Source: Caldifarciminota bacterium (GTDB lineage Bacteria; Hydrothermota; Tepidihabitantia; SM23-42). From it: 64,000 nucleotides of DNA. A model generated the notes under the pieces. That model made no database searches and was not told the origin of the DNA. It saw only the letters and a list, made by a program, of their open reading frames with translations. Position numbers and translations under genes: made by a program. Position 1 is the stretch's first letter. Every line of letters starts with the position of its first letter. This document shows positions 52,967 to 61,833 of the stretch, in pieces. The DNA lies in assembly GCA_020353055.1 (NCBI GenBank), contig CP070686.1:823189-887188 (forward strand), read 5' to 3'.

Positions 52967-55507
52967 CTACCGAACCAACAACAGTTTCTCGCTCGCTGCC
53001 CAACTGCCCGCCTTCATTCGCAGGAAGTAGACGCCGTTTGTCATCAGTCTGCCATTTTCGTCCCTGCCGTCCCATCCAGTTTCGTGAAAACCGGCTACTC
53101 TCACACCGTCGATCAGATTTCTAACCACCCTGCCGCACACGTCATAGATAGCCATTTTGGTTTCCACGTCACGAGGTACGGCATATCTGACAGAAACCCT
53201 TGAGCTGAACGGGTTTGGCTGACTTCTGCTCAGGGCAAAAGTAAGTGGCAAATCTCCCGCCTCACCAGCCTGAGGTCCGCCGCCACTTGCATATGTTGAA
53301 TCGGATGTTTCCACGTTGGCCCCAGGATTGTACGCCCATCCAACCTTGGTCACATCATCTATAGTGAACACAAACCATCCAGCAGCATACTTGATCTTAT
53401 CAGATTCACAAAAACCCACACCATCAAATTCTGTCGTGAAATAATCCAAGTCGCTCGATAAGCCGCTCCAATGACCGGTGACAGCCGCCTCTGGTACCGG
53501 AACATCGTCCTCATCGACTATCGTTATTTCGGCCACGCCCTTTGTGAACACACCTATTGGGCGCTGCGACATTTCTATACTCGAAACATGCATCTCATTG
53601 CTAACCCCTCCAGTCGTGAAAGTATATTCGGATGAAGTAGCGGTGTTATCCGAAGCATCGGTTGATTCAACTACATAGTAGTACTGGGTCGATGGCGACA
53701 GCCCAGACAAAGCGACACTATGGGCCATTACCATATCCGTGCTCGACATCATGAAATCATAGACCGGACCACCGTCTGTGTCATACCGCACGACTGAATT
53801 GCTGTACTCATCGGTATCCCACGTGATCAAGGCCGAGGTGCTTGTTATCCCAGATGATGCAATGTTTGAGATGATAGGCGGCGTCACATCGGGAATGATT
53901 GAGGACTCAATGTATATACGGTCAATGAACACCTCATCCAAGACTCTGTTACCTTTTGTACGGTCCGTATCCAGCACTCTGATATACAAATTACCGCTCA
54001 AAAAAGCCGGTAGCGGGTATACCTGACACTGGTCATCGTCAGTGGTCTTCGTGACGACAACCATATCTGTGTAGTTGATATCATCAGTGGAATAAGCAAA
54101 TACAAAATCGTCACCTTCATTGTTTGCAGTATGATAGGCTTCGATGTAGAAAGTAATCTGGCTCCCACCTTCAACAAATACAGTCCATTTGTGTTCGAGA
54201 AAACTGTATCGCCTTTTCACGCTGCCAACGCTCTCTTCCTCCCTGATCGATTCATAAACATTGTCGCTTGCCCAGGTATCAAGATATGTACCTGACTGCG
54301 TCCCACTCACGGCAATGTCCCCATTCGGCACGCCTGCATCTTCGGGTGCTATCTCGCTGTCGAACAAAGCATACATTCTGCTTACAGTCTGCGATTCAAA
54401 TGATGACATCTCGCCAGCCGCTGGGAAAACCGAGCGCCAATCTCCCAGTTTTACCTCTGTATCATCGAATACTTCGTAATCAATCGGGATGCTGTAGCCC
54501 TGTATACCACTTTCACCGTCGTCTCCAACCAGTTCGTTCGTATTGATCGTCGTATCACTGGTGAGATTCGCATAGCAGTATGATTCCTTTTCCTGTATCT
54601 CAACGCACATCGGCGCAGGTGCACCGGGCGTCAGCATCTCGTAAGGAGGAGTTCCTGCATACGACCACAAAGGAACGCTGATGCCACAGCTGGGCTCACC
54701 GAGGATGCACCAGAAGGTTGATAACCGCGAATCCTCCGCAGGTGTAACACCATGGATAACGGCAGACGATCTCGTTTTGTACCGGCTGACCGCGGGCCCC
54801 GTTGTTGGCCACTCACCACAGGGCAAATACGGCGGGCCGCCGATATCCTTGGACACCGCTTCGATCATGTACCGGTCACCAAGTTGATTGGCGCCGACGG
54901 CCTTGCTAATTAGCAGATCCGCCCTCTGGCACCGGCTGTCAGGAGTACCGCCACCCCAAAACGAAAAATTAGTACGCACTACGTAGCCGCCGTAGGAACC
55001 GGCATCGTATCTTATATACCCCCAATCGTCGGTTTCAAAGATCGCCGCCTCACCATAACGGTCGATCACTCCGAAATTGGACCAGATGTGACCCCTGCTC
55101 CCTGATGTTGCTATCAACAGCGCCTCGAAATCCGTGACGCTTCCGCACTCCATGAGTGCTTGCTTCATAAAAGGGCCGTCGTTCTGCGGTGACCCAGTAT
55201 ATATGTCCGGCGCATCCGCGTTGACGATGGTAAACCCATCATCGTTAACGCCAGCATAAGCAGTGGTTGTCTCATCGACCCCTGTAGTAACTATCGTTAT
55301 GTATCCACCATGAGAGCCATCATTGAAATACCTTACCTCCTGGTTATACACATCGCTCCTATCCCGGTTCTTAAAGAGTAAAGGCCTGCCATCTGTGGTT
55401 ATCGCTCCGCTCACTGCAGCTATCGTACAACATTCGCCCGGACTAATACCTCCGGCGAGCAGCAACATCAGAATACATAATTCTACGCATACATGAAATT
55501 TGCTCAT
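52967..55507 (-). CDS. Secreted Ntn-hydrolase (C45/choloylglycine-hydrolase-like) with FN3 and sorting domains
   Basis: 846 residues from the ATG at 55507 (GGGGAGGTAAGTGTC before it). A signal peptide ends near SPGEC, so Cys27 in CCTIAAVSG is placed to become the N-terminal nucleophile; FKNRDRS (~45) and GVNDDGFTIVNADAP (~85) match acyl-transferase/C45-type Ntn hydrolases. A carbohydrate-module-like beta domain (~370-520) follows, then a fibronectin type III domain with ISNIASSGITSTSALITWDT and SPSTQYYYVVESTD (~530-620), another beta domain, and a FlgD-like sorting module (QPNPFSSRVSVRYAVP ... NGVYFLRMKAG). It probably hydrolyses amide bonds outside the cell; the substrate is unknown. Confidence 0.88.
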   Translation of the reverse strand: MSKFHVCVELCILMLLLAGGISPGECCTIAAVSGAITTDGRPLLFKNRDRSDVYNQEVRYFNDGSHGGYITIVTTGVDETTTAYAGVNDDGFTIVNADAPDIYTGSPQNDGPFMKQALMECGSVTDFEALLIATSGSRGHIWSNFGVIDRYGEAAIFETDDWGYIRYDAGSYGGYVVRTNFSFWGGGTPDSRCQRADLLISKAVGANQLGDRYMIEAVSKDIGGPPYLPCGEWPTTGPAVSRYKTRSSAVIHGVTPAEDSRLSTFWCILGEPSCGISVPLWSYAGTPPYEMLTPGAPAPMCVEIQEKESYCYANLTSDTTINTNELVGDDGESGIQGYSIPIDYEVFDDTEVKLGDWRSVFPAAGEMSSFESQTVSRMYALFDSEIAPEDAGVPNGDIAVSGTQSGTYLDTWASDNVYESIREEESVGSVKRRYSFLEHKWTVFVEGGSQITFYIEAYHTANNEGDDFVFAYSTDDINYTDMVVVTKTTDDDQCQVYPLPAFLSGNLYIRVLDTDRTKGNRVLDEVFIDRIYIESSIIPDVTPPIISNIASSGITSTSALITWDTDEYSNSVVRYDTDGGPVYDFMMSSTDMVMAHSVALSGLSPSTQYYYVVESTDASDNTATSSEYTFTTGGVSNEMHVSSIEMSQRPIGVFTKGVAEITIVDEDDVPVPEAAVTGHWSGLSSDLDYFTTEFDGVGFCESDKIKYAAGWFVFTIDDVTKVGWAYNPGANVETSDSTYASGGGPQAGEAGDLPLTFALSRSQPNPFSSRVSVRYAVPRDVETKMAIYDVCGRVVRNLIDGVRVAGFHETGWDGRDENGRLMTNGVYFLRMKAGSWAASEKLLLVR

Positions 55508-55644
55508 GACACTTACCTCCCCTTCAATGTTGTCGCACACAGATATAATTGATGTCAATCTTGCAGGAAACAACTACCCTTTCCATAGTACCTCTCCTAT
55601 AATAACTACGATGGTGTATTGTAGGTTATTCTACATGGATGTCA

Positions 55645-55862
55645 ACACGCTTACCGCAGCACGCCATACGCAAAACGTCCAACGGGGACTGGCTCCGCAA
55701 GGTGCCTGTCCCCGTAACGCTCAATACTGCATGCTTTGCGCTCCACACCTGACGCTGTACGCCCATAACGTCTTGCACTGTCATTGCGAGGAGTGTCGCG
55801 ACGTGGCAATCTCCGCACTTCGACGGGATTAAAGAGAATAACGAACTCAACGATCTTAACGT
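55645..55862 (+). repeat. Composite intergenic repeat with REP-like palindrome, CATTGCGAG element and TAACG array
   Basis: An ACGCC/ACGTCC tract contains a REP-like imperfect palindrome at 55683-55712 (GGGGACTGGCTCC, GCAA, GGTGCCTGTCCCC). After it come more ACGCT units, TGTCATTGCGAGG ... GACGTGGCAATCTCC (55779-55815), and a short TAACG array (55823-55862). Confidence 0.7.
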
Positions 55863-55914
55863 TTTCAGAATTCGCAATTCGAAATACGTAATTATAAATA
55901 AGTATTCCGTTTCT

Positions 55915-55998
55915 CAGCGAAGCGTGTCTTCAGAAAGCGAAGCGACCGTGACCTCAGCAAAGCATGTCTACAGTCCGCGCAGCGAACGTGTCTTCAGC
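55915..55998 (+). repeat. GCGAAGCGTGTCTTCAG tandem repeats, copy 1
   Basis: Four degenerate units of about 18-25 bases, each ending in a CTTCAG or CTACAG-type box: AGCGAAGCGTGTCTTCAG, GCGAAGCGACCGTGACCTCAG, CAAAGCATGTCTACAG, GCGCAGCGAACGTGTCTTCAG. The same family recurs at 57216-57343 and, weakly, near 39243-39322. The flanking sequence to 56181 has no gene. Confidence 0.6.
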
Positions 55999-56181
55999 GT
56001 CCTTTGGTTGTGAGTCTAAACCTCCCATCTTCCCAAGTTCTTAACTTTCTGAAGTTTTACGTATCTTCGCAAGTTCTCAATGTCCGTCGTAATTTCGTCT
56101 CCGGCTCTCAACAGAACGCTCCTGTGTTATCTAGCATATCTCCCAACTTCTGTCGTTCCGATTTTCCCAACTTCGGCCCGT

Positions 56182-56868
56182 CTATGGTGTTTCGTATACC
56201 TCCACATCGTCAAAATAGCTTGTACTTACTCCGGAGATTGGTGCCCACTGCGTGCTGATACAGAATGTGTGCGAAATGTCAGTAGACGCGGCATCGACGT
56301 CTGACGCAACTTGCTGGTCATCTATCCACACTTCCATTTTCAGAGCGTCATAGTCGATCTCAACCTTCACTGAATACCAAGTATCATATACCCACGTCAT
56401 GCCTGTATTTGTCGAGGTAATTCCATGCGCATAAATAGCACTATCGCCGCTCATAAAGAACACCGCATTATACATTCTGCTTTCATTTGAAGAGACCCTG
56501 TCGAAGAAACCAACATATGAACCTGTAGCACTGCCCGTCGGGATCATAACGGCAACCTCATACGTGAGCCCGTTCACGCCTGTCATGTCGAAAGTGACCC
56601 CGTCGGTCCGCATCCAGTTGGGATACCCGCTCAAAAGGAAACTATTCTCTCCACTGTTTGCCGCGTCATCGACCACATACGTATCTCCATCGCCTGTCCC
56701 ATCCCAGAGTATGTACCAGCCACGTGCCGACGGATAATCACCAACCGGGTAAGCTTCAAAACCGTCCGAGAAAGGTAGCGAATTTGGTTCAGCACCATTC
56801 TCTTCGGTTGTGCATCCGACAAACAAGATCATGAGTATTGTGAAAGCCATCATGCATCTTCTACACAT
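56182..56868 (-). CDS. LamG-like lipoprotein
   Basis: 228 residues with GCAAAGGAGGAAGT before ATG. Lipobox FVGC, then one concanavalin/LamG-like beta-sandwich: SFSDGFE-type opening (LPFSDGFEAYPVGDY), the strand pair VDDAANSGENSFLLSG, YEVAVMIPTGSATGSYVGFF, WYSVKVEIDYDALKMEVWIDDQQV, and the terminal YFDDVEVYE. Such domains bind glycans or proteins at the cell surface. No catalytic residues are seen. Confidence 0.8.
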   Translation of the reverse strand: MCRRCMMAFTILMILFVGCTTEENGAEPNSLPFSDGFEAYPVGDYPSARGWYILWDGTGDGDTYVVDDAANSGENSFLLSGYPNWMRTDGVTFDMTGVNGLTYEVAVMIPTGSATGSYVGFFDRVSSNESRMYNAVFFMSGDSAIYAHGITSTNTGMTWVYDTWYSVKVEIDYDALKMEVWIDDQQVASDVDAASTDISHTFCISTQWAPISGVSTSYFDDVEVYETP

Positions 56869-57002
56869 ACTTCCTCCTTTGCTATATACGTTTTTACTAC
56901 CAGCAGATTTCTAACAATTTGGCAATTCTAGCACACAAACCGCGATTGTCAATACGATCCCACCCACAGGACGAGAACACCGGAACCTCTAGACTTCGGA
57001 AA

Positions 57003-57044
57003 TTGAGCGAAAGTAACGATAATTACGAATCTAGCGAACTCGTT
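57003..57044 (+). repeat. TAACG nonamer array
   Basis: Units AGCGAAAGT, AACGATAAT, TACGAATCT, AGCGAACTC keep the 9-base period with diverged cores. It follows a GACTTCGGAAATTGAG stretch. Confidence 0.55.
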
Positions 57045-57215
57045 ATTATGGCGATTTCTGCGAACGAAGTGATACTGTGCAAATTTTGTTCATATCTTGT
57101 ATATGACAGCAAAATTGCGTATCCCGCATATGTGTGCGGGGCAAGCCGGTACGGCGCTCCTGCGCTACTTCGTTAGTGTTCTAAGTTCATAACTTCCTGG
57201 AGAACGTTGTGTTCT

Positions 57216-57343
57216 CAGCGAAGCGTGTCTTCAGGTCGCACCGCGACCGTGTCTCCAGCGAAGCATATCTTCAGGAGCGAAGCGGCATGACTTAAATCCG
57301 TGAAGCGGATATGTCTTTAGTTCGCGCAGCGAACGCGATGTCG
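57216..57343 (+). repeat. GCGAAGCGTGTCTTCAG tandem repeats, copy 2
   Basis: At least five degenerate units (CAGCGAAGCGTGTCTTCAG, CACCGCGACCGTGTCTCCAG, CGAAGCATATCTTCAG, GAGCGAAGCGGCATGAC, TGAAGCGGATATGTCTTTAG). The array abuts the stop of the P-domain lipoprotein gene by 2 bp. Confidence 0.6.
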
Positions 57344-57344
57344 T

Positions 57345-58037
57345 CTATACTGTCCAGTAAATTGTGATCGTCCAGTAGTTTAGCGTTCCGGTCGTGCTGC
57401 CGAAACCGCCGTAGATCTCCAGTCGCCACGCGCCATTCACCTCTTCGCCGGCGAAGGAGTCAGTTGTGAGCGATTGAGTTCCGCCCGGGTAGTTACCATA
57501 ATTCCAGAGTATCAGAGGCGTATTTTCGGGTGATATTAACCTTATGGTGAGCTCCTGTGGCGCACCGAACGTTACGCTGACTGTAACCGACAACGAATCT
57601 ACCGTTGCTCCAGTCGGAGCATCTATAATACCTATGTAGCTGTTAGTGTACTGACCTGCCGAAAGTCCATACGGTGTCAAATTCTCACCGTACACCCAAT
57701 TCGGATCGACCGTAACCGTCACATCTCCTGTGTCAGCCAAGCCCTCTTCATCCTCGACGATCACTTCCATGACAAAGTGACCCGAATCATCGGGTGCAGT
57801 CCAGACCACCGAAGATAGATTTGTGGCAGATAGTGTACCGGCCTCGGCCGACCAGTCATAGGTGATTGTATCATCGTCTTCATCCTCAGCATCACAGGTC
57901 AATGTCACGTCTTCACCAGGGTAGACGTTTGAAGGATCCGCGGTGACGCTGTTGATCACCGGTGCATTGCTCTCCTCACCACCACAGTTGAGAAAAACCA
58001 TCATTACTACAACACTCAACCACAGAAGATTCTTCAC
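57345..58037 (-). CDS. Lipoprotein with PKD/Ig-like domain and proprotein-convertase P-domain
   Basis: 230 residues. Lipobox FLNC with GGEES after it. Residues ~25-112 form a PKD/Ig-like domain (PVINSVTADPSNVYPGEDVTL ... DDDTITYDWSAEAG ... VIVEDEEGLADTG). Residues ~125-230 are a P/Homo-B domain (IGIIDAPTGATVDSLSVTV, ELTIRLISPENTPLIL, TDSFAGEEVNGAWRLEIYG, TLNYWTITIYW), normally a stabilising partner of subtilisin-like proteases. No protease domain is attached. The start has AAGGGAGGAAAG-type sequence upstream. It is probably surface-anchored. Confidence 0.85.
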   Translation of the reverse strand: MKNLLWLSVVVMMVFLNCGGEESNAPVINSVTADPSNVYPGEDVTLTCDAEDEDDDTITYDWSAEAGTLSATNLSSVVWTAPDDSGHFVMEVIVEDEEGLADTGDVTVTVDPNWVYGENLTPYGLSAGQYTNSYIGIIDAPTGATVDSLSVTVSVTFGAPQELTIRLISPENTPLILWNYGNYPGGTQSLTTDSFAGEEVNGAWRLEIYGGFGSTTGTLNYWTITIYWTV

Positions 58038-58134
58038 TCTTTCCTCCCTTGTTATTCAGGAAGTATATGTCCCTGCGCCGATACTGTCAACAAGTATCAT
58101 GTAGCCAAAACACGATTTTATGCATACTTTTTGT

Positions 58135-58178
58135 TGAACGAAGTTAACGGAAGCAACGAAAATAACGAACTAAACGAT
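58135..58178 (+). repeat. TAACG nonamer array
   Basis: Five units (GAACGAAGT, TAACGGAAG, CAACGAAAA, TAACGAACT, AAACGATAC) lie in the gap between lipoprotein and serine hydrolase genes. The same gap also holds CATCATTGTGATCGACGATG (from 58301) and CGAAGTATCGTTGTC, a module that recurs near 63604. Confidence 0.65.
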
Positions 58179-58342
58179 ACTTGTTAAGTGCGCAATTCGC
58201 TTTTCGATATAGTGTTCTTGTGACTTACTTGATTTCTATATTTTGAATTTTGTAATTTGTCTCAGTTTTTGCCGACTTAATATCACCGTAATCAAAGATG
58301 TTCATCATTGTGATCGACGATGCGAAGTATCGTTGTCTTCAA

Positions 58343-59794
58343 TTATTTCCGCAGTTCCGCGAGTTTCTCCCTTGCGTTCTCGTTACTCGAGTCAAGTGCC
58401 AGCGACTTTTCATAGTTTTCGATCGCCAGCGCCGTATTTCCCGCAATCATGTATGCTTCTCCAAGACTGTCATAGACATTGGCTGATTCAGGGTACAGAT
58501 AGACATTCATCCTCAGTACGCTTATCGCCTCAGCGACCTTACCTTCTTCCAGCAATCGATAGCCACGGAGATTCACCGTATTCTCTGCAATCACTCCCAT
58601 TTCTTTATTCTTCTCATACATCTCAACTGCTGCGTCATAACCACTTTCGATTGCTTCATTCAATAACATCTCAGTGAATTTTCTATTTTTCGTGCGCTGG
58701 GTTTCACCAACAAGAAGTTCTTCAATGAACAGCACAGGTTCGGCAGTACCATTGTCATAGTTGGATAACACCGCAACCGTGTAACCGAGGCCTTTGAACA
58801 TCCCGAGGTAACCGGCAATGCCTGGAAATCCTCCGGTGTGACCAACAATATGATGACCATTTTCTACTCGATCCCGGAACCCATAACAATACATAATGTG
58901 CCGATCGGTCTGGGCCTTGCCGCTCGTCATCATCTCTCTACTCTTCTTTGACATAAGTTTGTTACTCATCAACGCATTGGCAAAATTATTTAGATCTTCG
59001 ACCGTCGAATATCCACCTCCTGCCGGACCGCCCTTCACAACGTGCAGAAATAAGTTGTTCTTCAACTCACCCCGCCGCGCCTGTAATCTCGTATAGCCAA
59101 TCGCAAGGTTCGGCACAACGTAGTCCGTCTCATAGGCATCGGTGTTTATCATGCCGGCTGGTTTATAGACGTTTTCGCGCACATAGTCAAAGTAATTCTC
59201 GCCGGTCACTTTTTCGATAATAAGACCGAGTACCATGAAGCCGGCATTGCTGTAGGAGAACTGGCTTCCGGGTTCAAAGAGCAATGGGTCGTTTACAAAC
59301 AGCGGAAGATAATCCTCCACCTCTTTATAGAGATCCTTCGATGCCCTCATGTATTCCGGCGTCCAGTAGTTCCCGAGCCCGCCAGTATGAGATAGCAACT
59401 GGTGTATCGTCACTTTGCTCGCGACATCCTTGTTCGGATAATCCCGGACATAGTCGATTATCTTGCCATCCAGTTTGATTTTACCTTTCTCGACCAGTTG
59501 CATGATGACAGTAGCCGTGAACATTTTATTCATAGAACCAAGATTGAACTTCGTATCGATCTGATTGGGAACATCAAAAGACCTGTTTGCATACCCGTAT
59601 GCTTTCCTGAAGATCGGCACACCGTCCTTGGCAATGAGCACCGCGCCTGAAAACCCGTCACGGGAATCCAACTCTTCAAGAAATACAGTGGTCTTCTCGA
59701 CAACTTCCTTTTCACTGATAGCGTGTGCCGCTCCGGCAAACAGCACAACACACATCAACACAACAACGATCGACCAATTATACAAGTATCTCAT
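58343..59794 (-). CDS. Exported serine hydrolase (beta-lactamase family) with C-terminal TPR
   Basis: 483 residues with GAAAGGAGTTAGG before ATG and a signal peptide ending AGAAHA. Catalytic domain (~30-385): GSMNKMFTA (Ser87, Lys90), FSYSNAGF (Tyr-x-Asn) and VGHTGGFPG (His-Thr-Gly third motif), all intact. Residues ~390-483 add one to two TPR units (GYRLLEEGKVAEAISVLRMN, NVYDSLGEAYMIAGNTALAI). This combination is common among Bacteroidetes-type exported esterase/peptidase homologues. It is a better-preserved active site than in the 43179 protein. Confidence 0.92.
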   Translation of the reverse strand: MRYLYNWSIVVVLMCVVLFAGAAHAISEKEVVEKTTVFLEELDSRDGFSGAVLIAKDGVPIFRKAYGYANRSFDVPNQIDTKFNLGSMNKMFTATVIMQLVEKGKIKLDGKIIDYVRDYPNKDVASKVTIHQLLSHTGGLGNYWTPEYMRASKDLYKEVEDYLPLFVNDPLLFEPGSQFSYSNAGFMVLGLIIEKVTGENYFDYVRENVYKPAGMINTDAYETDYVVPNLAIGYTRLQARRGELKNNLFLHVVKGGPAGGGYSTVEDLNNFANALMSNKLMSKKSREMMTSGKAQTDRHIMYCYGFRDRVENGHHIVGHTGGFPGIAGYLGMFKGLGYTVAVLSNYDNGTAEPVLFIEELLVGETQRTKNRKFTEMLLNEAIESGYDAAVEMYEKNKEMGVIAENTVNLRGYRLLEEGKVAEAISVLRMNVYLYPESANVYDSLGEAYMIAGNTALAIENYEKSLALDSSNENAREKLAELRK

Positions 59795-59884
59795 CCTAAC
59801 TCCTTTCGATATATTATTCTACGACCTTTTAATTTAAAGTCAATGTTTGGACAGCGTTTTTTTGGAATTCGAAATAGTTTTTGT

Positions 59885-59918
59885 ACCGATATTATCGAAA
59901 TTAACGAACTCAACGGTA
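59885..59918 (+). repeat. Short TAACG nonamer array
   Basis: Units ACCGATATT, ATCGAAATT, AACGAACTC, AACGG in the gap between the serine hydrolase and TonB-C genes. Same orientation as the others. Confidence 0.55.
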
Positions 59919-59954
59919 CAATATCTTAAGTCAACCCTGCCCTACATAATGCAG

Positions 59955-60518
59955 CTACGGTTCCTGCAGTTTGAAATCTATCGGCATGGAAACCCATGTA
60001 CGTACGGGCAGACCGTTAAACTCCGGAGGACTGAATTTCGCCTTCCACCCATTTCTCTTCGCGGCATTATCCAACTCCATATACCCGGTTGATACAAGAA
60101 CCTTTACATCCAGCACGCTGCCGTCTGTATCGAGTAAAAGCCCCAGCACAACCGACCCCTGCTGCCGTTTTGTCGCAGCGTTCGAGGGATATACGACGCC
60201 CGGTATATCTCTCAAATGAGGCTCCTTTGATAATTTGTTGTGGGGCACAACCGGCTTGAATATCGTATCGTATGACTCGCCGGTCGTATCGTCAGCGGAC
60301 ACAAACTGCCACTTCCGTTCTTTAAGGAGTACAAGCTGGCTGTCCTCGGTGACCGCGAGCGGTGAGACTTTCATCTCAGCGCCTTCAGGCAACGCAATCA
60401 GCATCCACGTCTCGTCCTCCCGCAATGATACAGTTGCACCATTATCGGTGATAGCCTGGATCTTTTCAGCACCCATTGATAGAGCAACCAGGCAGAAAAA
60501 AACCCTGATGATCTTCAA
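59955..60518 (-). CDS. Exported TonB C-terminal-domain protein
   Basis: 187 residues from a TTG at 60518 with GGGAGGAACGTT upstream. A cleavable-looking signal peptide (FFCLVALSMGAEKIQA) replaces the usual TonB membrane anchor and proline-rich spacer. Residues ~25-85 form a small beta domain with DNGATVSLREDETW (an SH3-like/DUF3157-type opening). The TonB C-terminal fold follows: PGVVYPSNAATKRQQGSVVLGLLLDTDGSVLDVKVLVSTGYMELDNAA. Without an anchor it is unlikely to be a classical energy transducer; it may bind TonB-box proteins or act as a periplasmic adaptor. Confidence 0.82.
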   Translation of the reverse strand: MKIIRVFFCLVALSMGAEKIQAITDNGATVSLREDETWMLIALPEGAEMKVSPLAVTEDSQLVLLKERKWQFVSADDTTGESYDTIFKPVVPHNKLSKEPHLRDIPGVVYPSNAATKRQQGSVVLGLLLDTDGSVLDVKVLVSTGYMELDNAAKRNGWKAKFSPPEFNGLPVRTWVSMPIDFKLQEP

Positions 60519-60663
60519 AACGTTCCTCCCTGTTTTACGTAGTATATAAACAGTGATGACTCACCATAATCATAACTCTTAAATACTCGAACGCAAGTGT
60601 TTAGATGTATCTACAATCTATGAAGCCAAAAAAACAACCTCCGTCCCCATCTCACCCCAGCAG

Positions 60664-60790
60664 TCCAACGAAATCAACGATATTAACGATAGTACCGAAA
60701 ATAACGGTTTATATCCAGTATCGGGTATCGTTCTTTTAGCGGGAATAACGAAATTAACGGTAATAGCGATATTAACGAACCTAACGGACG
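60664..60790 (+). repeat. Two adjacent TAACG arrays
   Basis: Array one (60664-60709) reads CCAACGAAA, TCAACGATA, TTAACGATA, GTACCGAAA, ATAACGG. The linker has CAGTATCGGGTATCGTTCTTTTAG, like the linker at 32205. Array two (60737-60790) has six units. A GGAACCTCCGTCCCC-like segment (CAACCTCCGTCCCC, ~60644) precedes them. Confidence 0.65.
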
Positions 60791-60816
60791 TATCAATTAT
60801 CGTGAATTATGAAAAC

Positions 60817-61833
60817 CTAGGGACTAATTGTTTCCAAAAAAACTATCGCCACCGGAATAAAATTAACCATATAGTGAGTGCCCACAGCGTGCTCCCAATC
60901 ACGCCTCGCAAATATGACCGCCATGGGTAAGCCGTATAGTAAGCCGGTTGTCAGAAAATTGTGCAGGGATAGACCGTGACCCAGACCGAAAGTGACCGCG
61001 CTGAATAGTACAGCCCCCATCATCGCGATCTGGGAATATCTACGAAACGCAGGACGCAGCATGAAGTAGCAGAGACTCACAAGCAATAACCTATACAAGA
61101 CCTCCTCCACAATTCCAGAGTACAGTGGAAGCGAAAAGGGCATCCACCAGGATGTAAGCCAGTTGAGATCGCCACCCGGTGAACCGCTGGCAGCATTAGT
61201 CAAACCCAGCGGAACGAACAGTAGACAACCCCAAAGAAAACTCTTCAATGCCTTCCCGTAACTGCCGGAAAGAAGCGCAAAGTTGTCTAACCCCGTTCTA
61301 TTGATCAACAATCCGCCGGCAATGACCATTAGAGGCGATAGACCCACAAGGAGGAAAAAAGCCGTGGAAGAGATGAAACCATGTTTGAAGTACAAATATC
61401 CACCCGCAAACGCGATAGTGGCAAGCAAGAAGCCTGTGATCAACAAGCGCACACTGATATTTCGCCACCACGCCAGAATTATCCAAATAGCAGCGACAAT
61501 GATCACATGTAATAGGATCGATTCCCCGAGTTCAGAGAAAAAGTGTAAGACAAATATGAGTGCTATGATCGCCGCTGGAATAATGCGCCCGAATTGCCGT
61601 TGCGGGAATATTGGAGAACGTATCTCAGGCAGTGCATTCATAGACGGTCCCGTTCGCCATAAATAGCAGACTAAAGCAAGCGTATATATACCGGGCAAAA
61701 CATAGTACAAAACGCTGAACTGATCCAATCGCCGAACACCTTGCAGCAGCAGCAAAACCATCGCACTAGTAGTCGCCAACCACATTACGATCAAAGCAAT
61801 ACGCAGCAAACGGACTTCCTTCGAAATAGTCAT
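60817..61833 (-). CDS. CPBP-family intramembrane protease
   Basis: 338 residues with about nine membrane helices and GCGGAGGAAATT before ATG. Motifs: GIVEEVLYRLLLV (Glu243-Glu244, Arg248), FGLGHGLS (~285) and a C-terminal THYMVNF. It is the longest of the three CPBP genes in the window, with an N-terminal multi-helix extension of ~130 residues not needed for the catalytic core. The substrate is unknown. Confidence 0.85.
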   Translation of the reverse strand: MTISKEVRLLRIALIVMWLATTSAMVLLLLQGVRRLDQFSVLYYVLPGIYTLALVCYLWRTGPSMNALPEIRSPIFPQRQFGRIIPAAIIALIFVLHFFSELGESILLHVIIVAAIWIILAWWRNISVRLLITGFLLATIAFAGGYLYFKHGFISSTAFFLLVGLSPLMVIAGGLLINRTGLDNFALLSGSYGKALKSFLWGCLLFVPLGLTNAASGSPGGDLNWLTSWWMPFSLPLYSGIVEEVLYRLLLVSLCYFMLRPAFRRYSQIAMMGAVLFSAVTFGLGHGLSLHNFLTTGLLYGLPMAVIFARRDWEHAVGTHYMVNFIPVAIVFLETISP

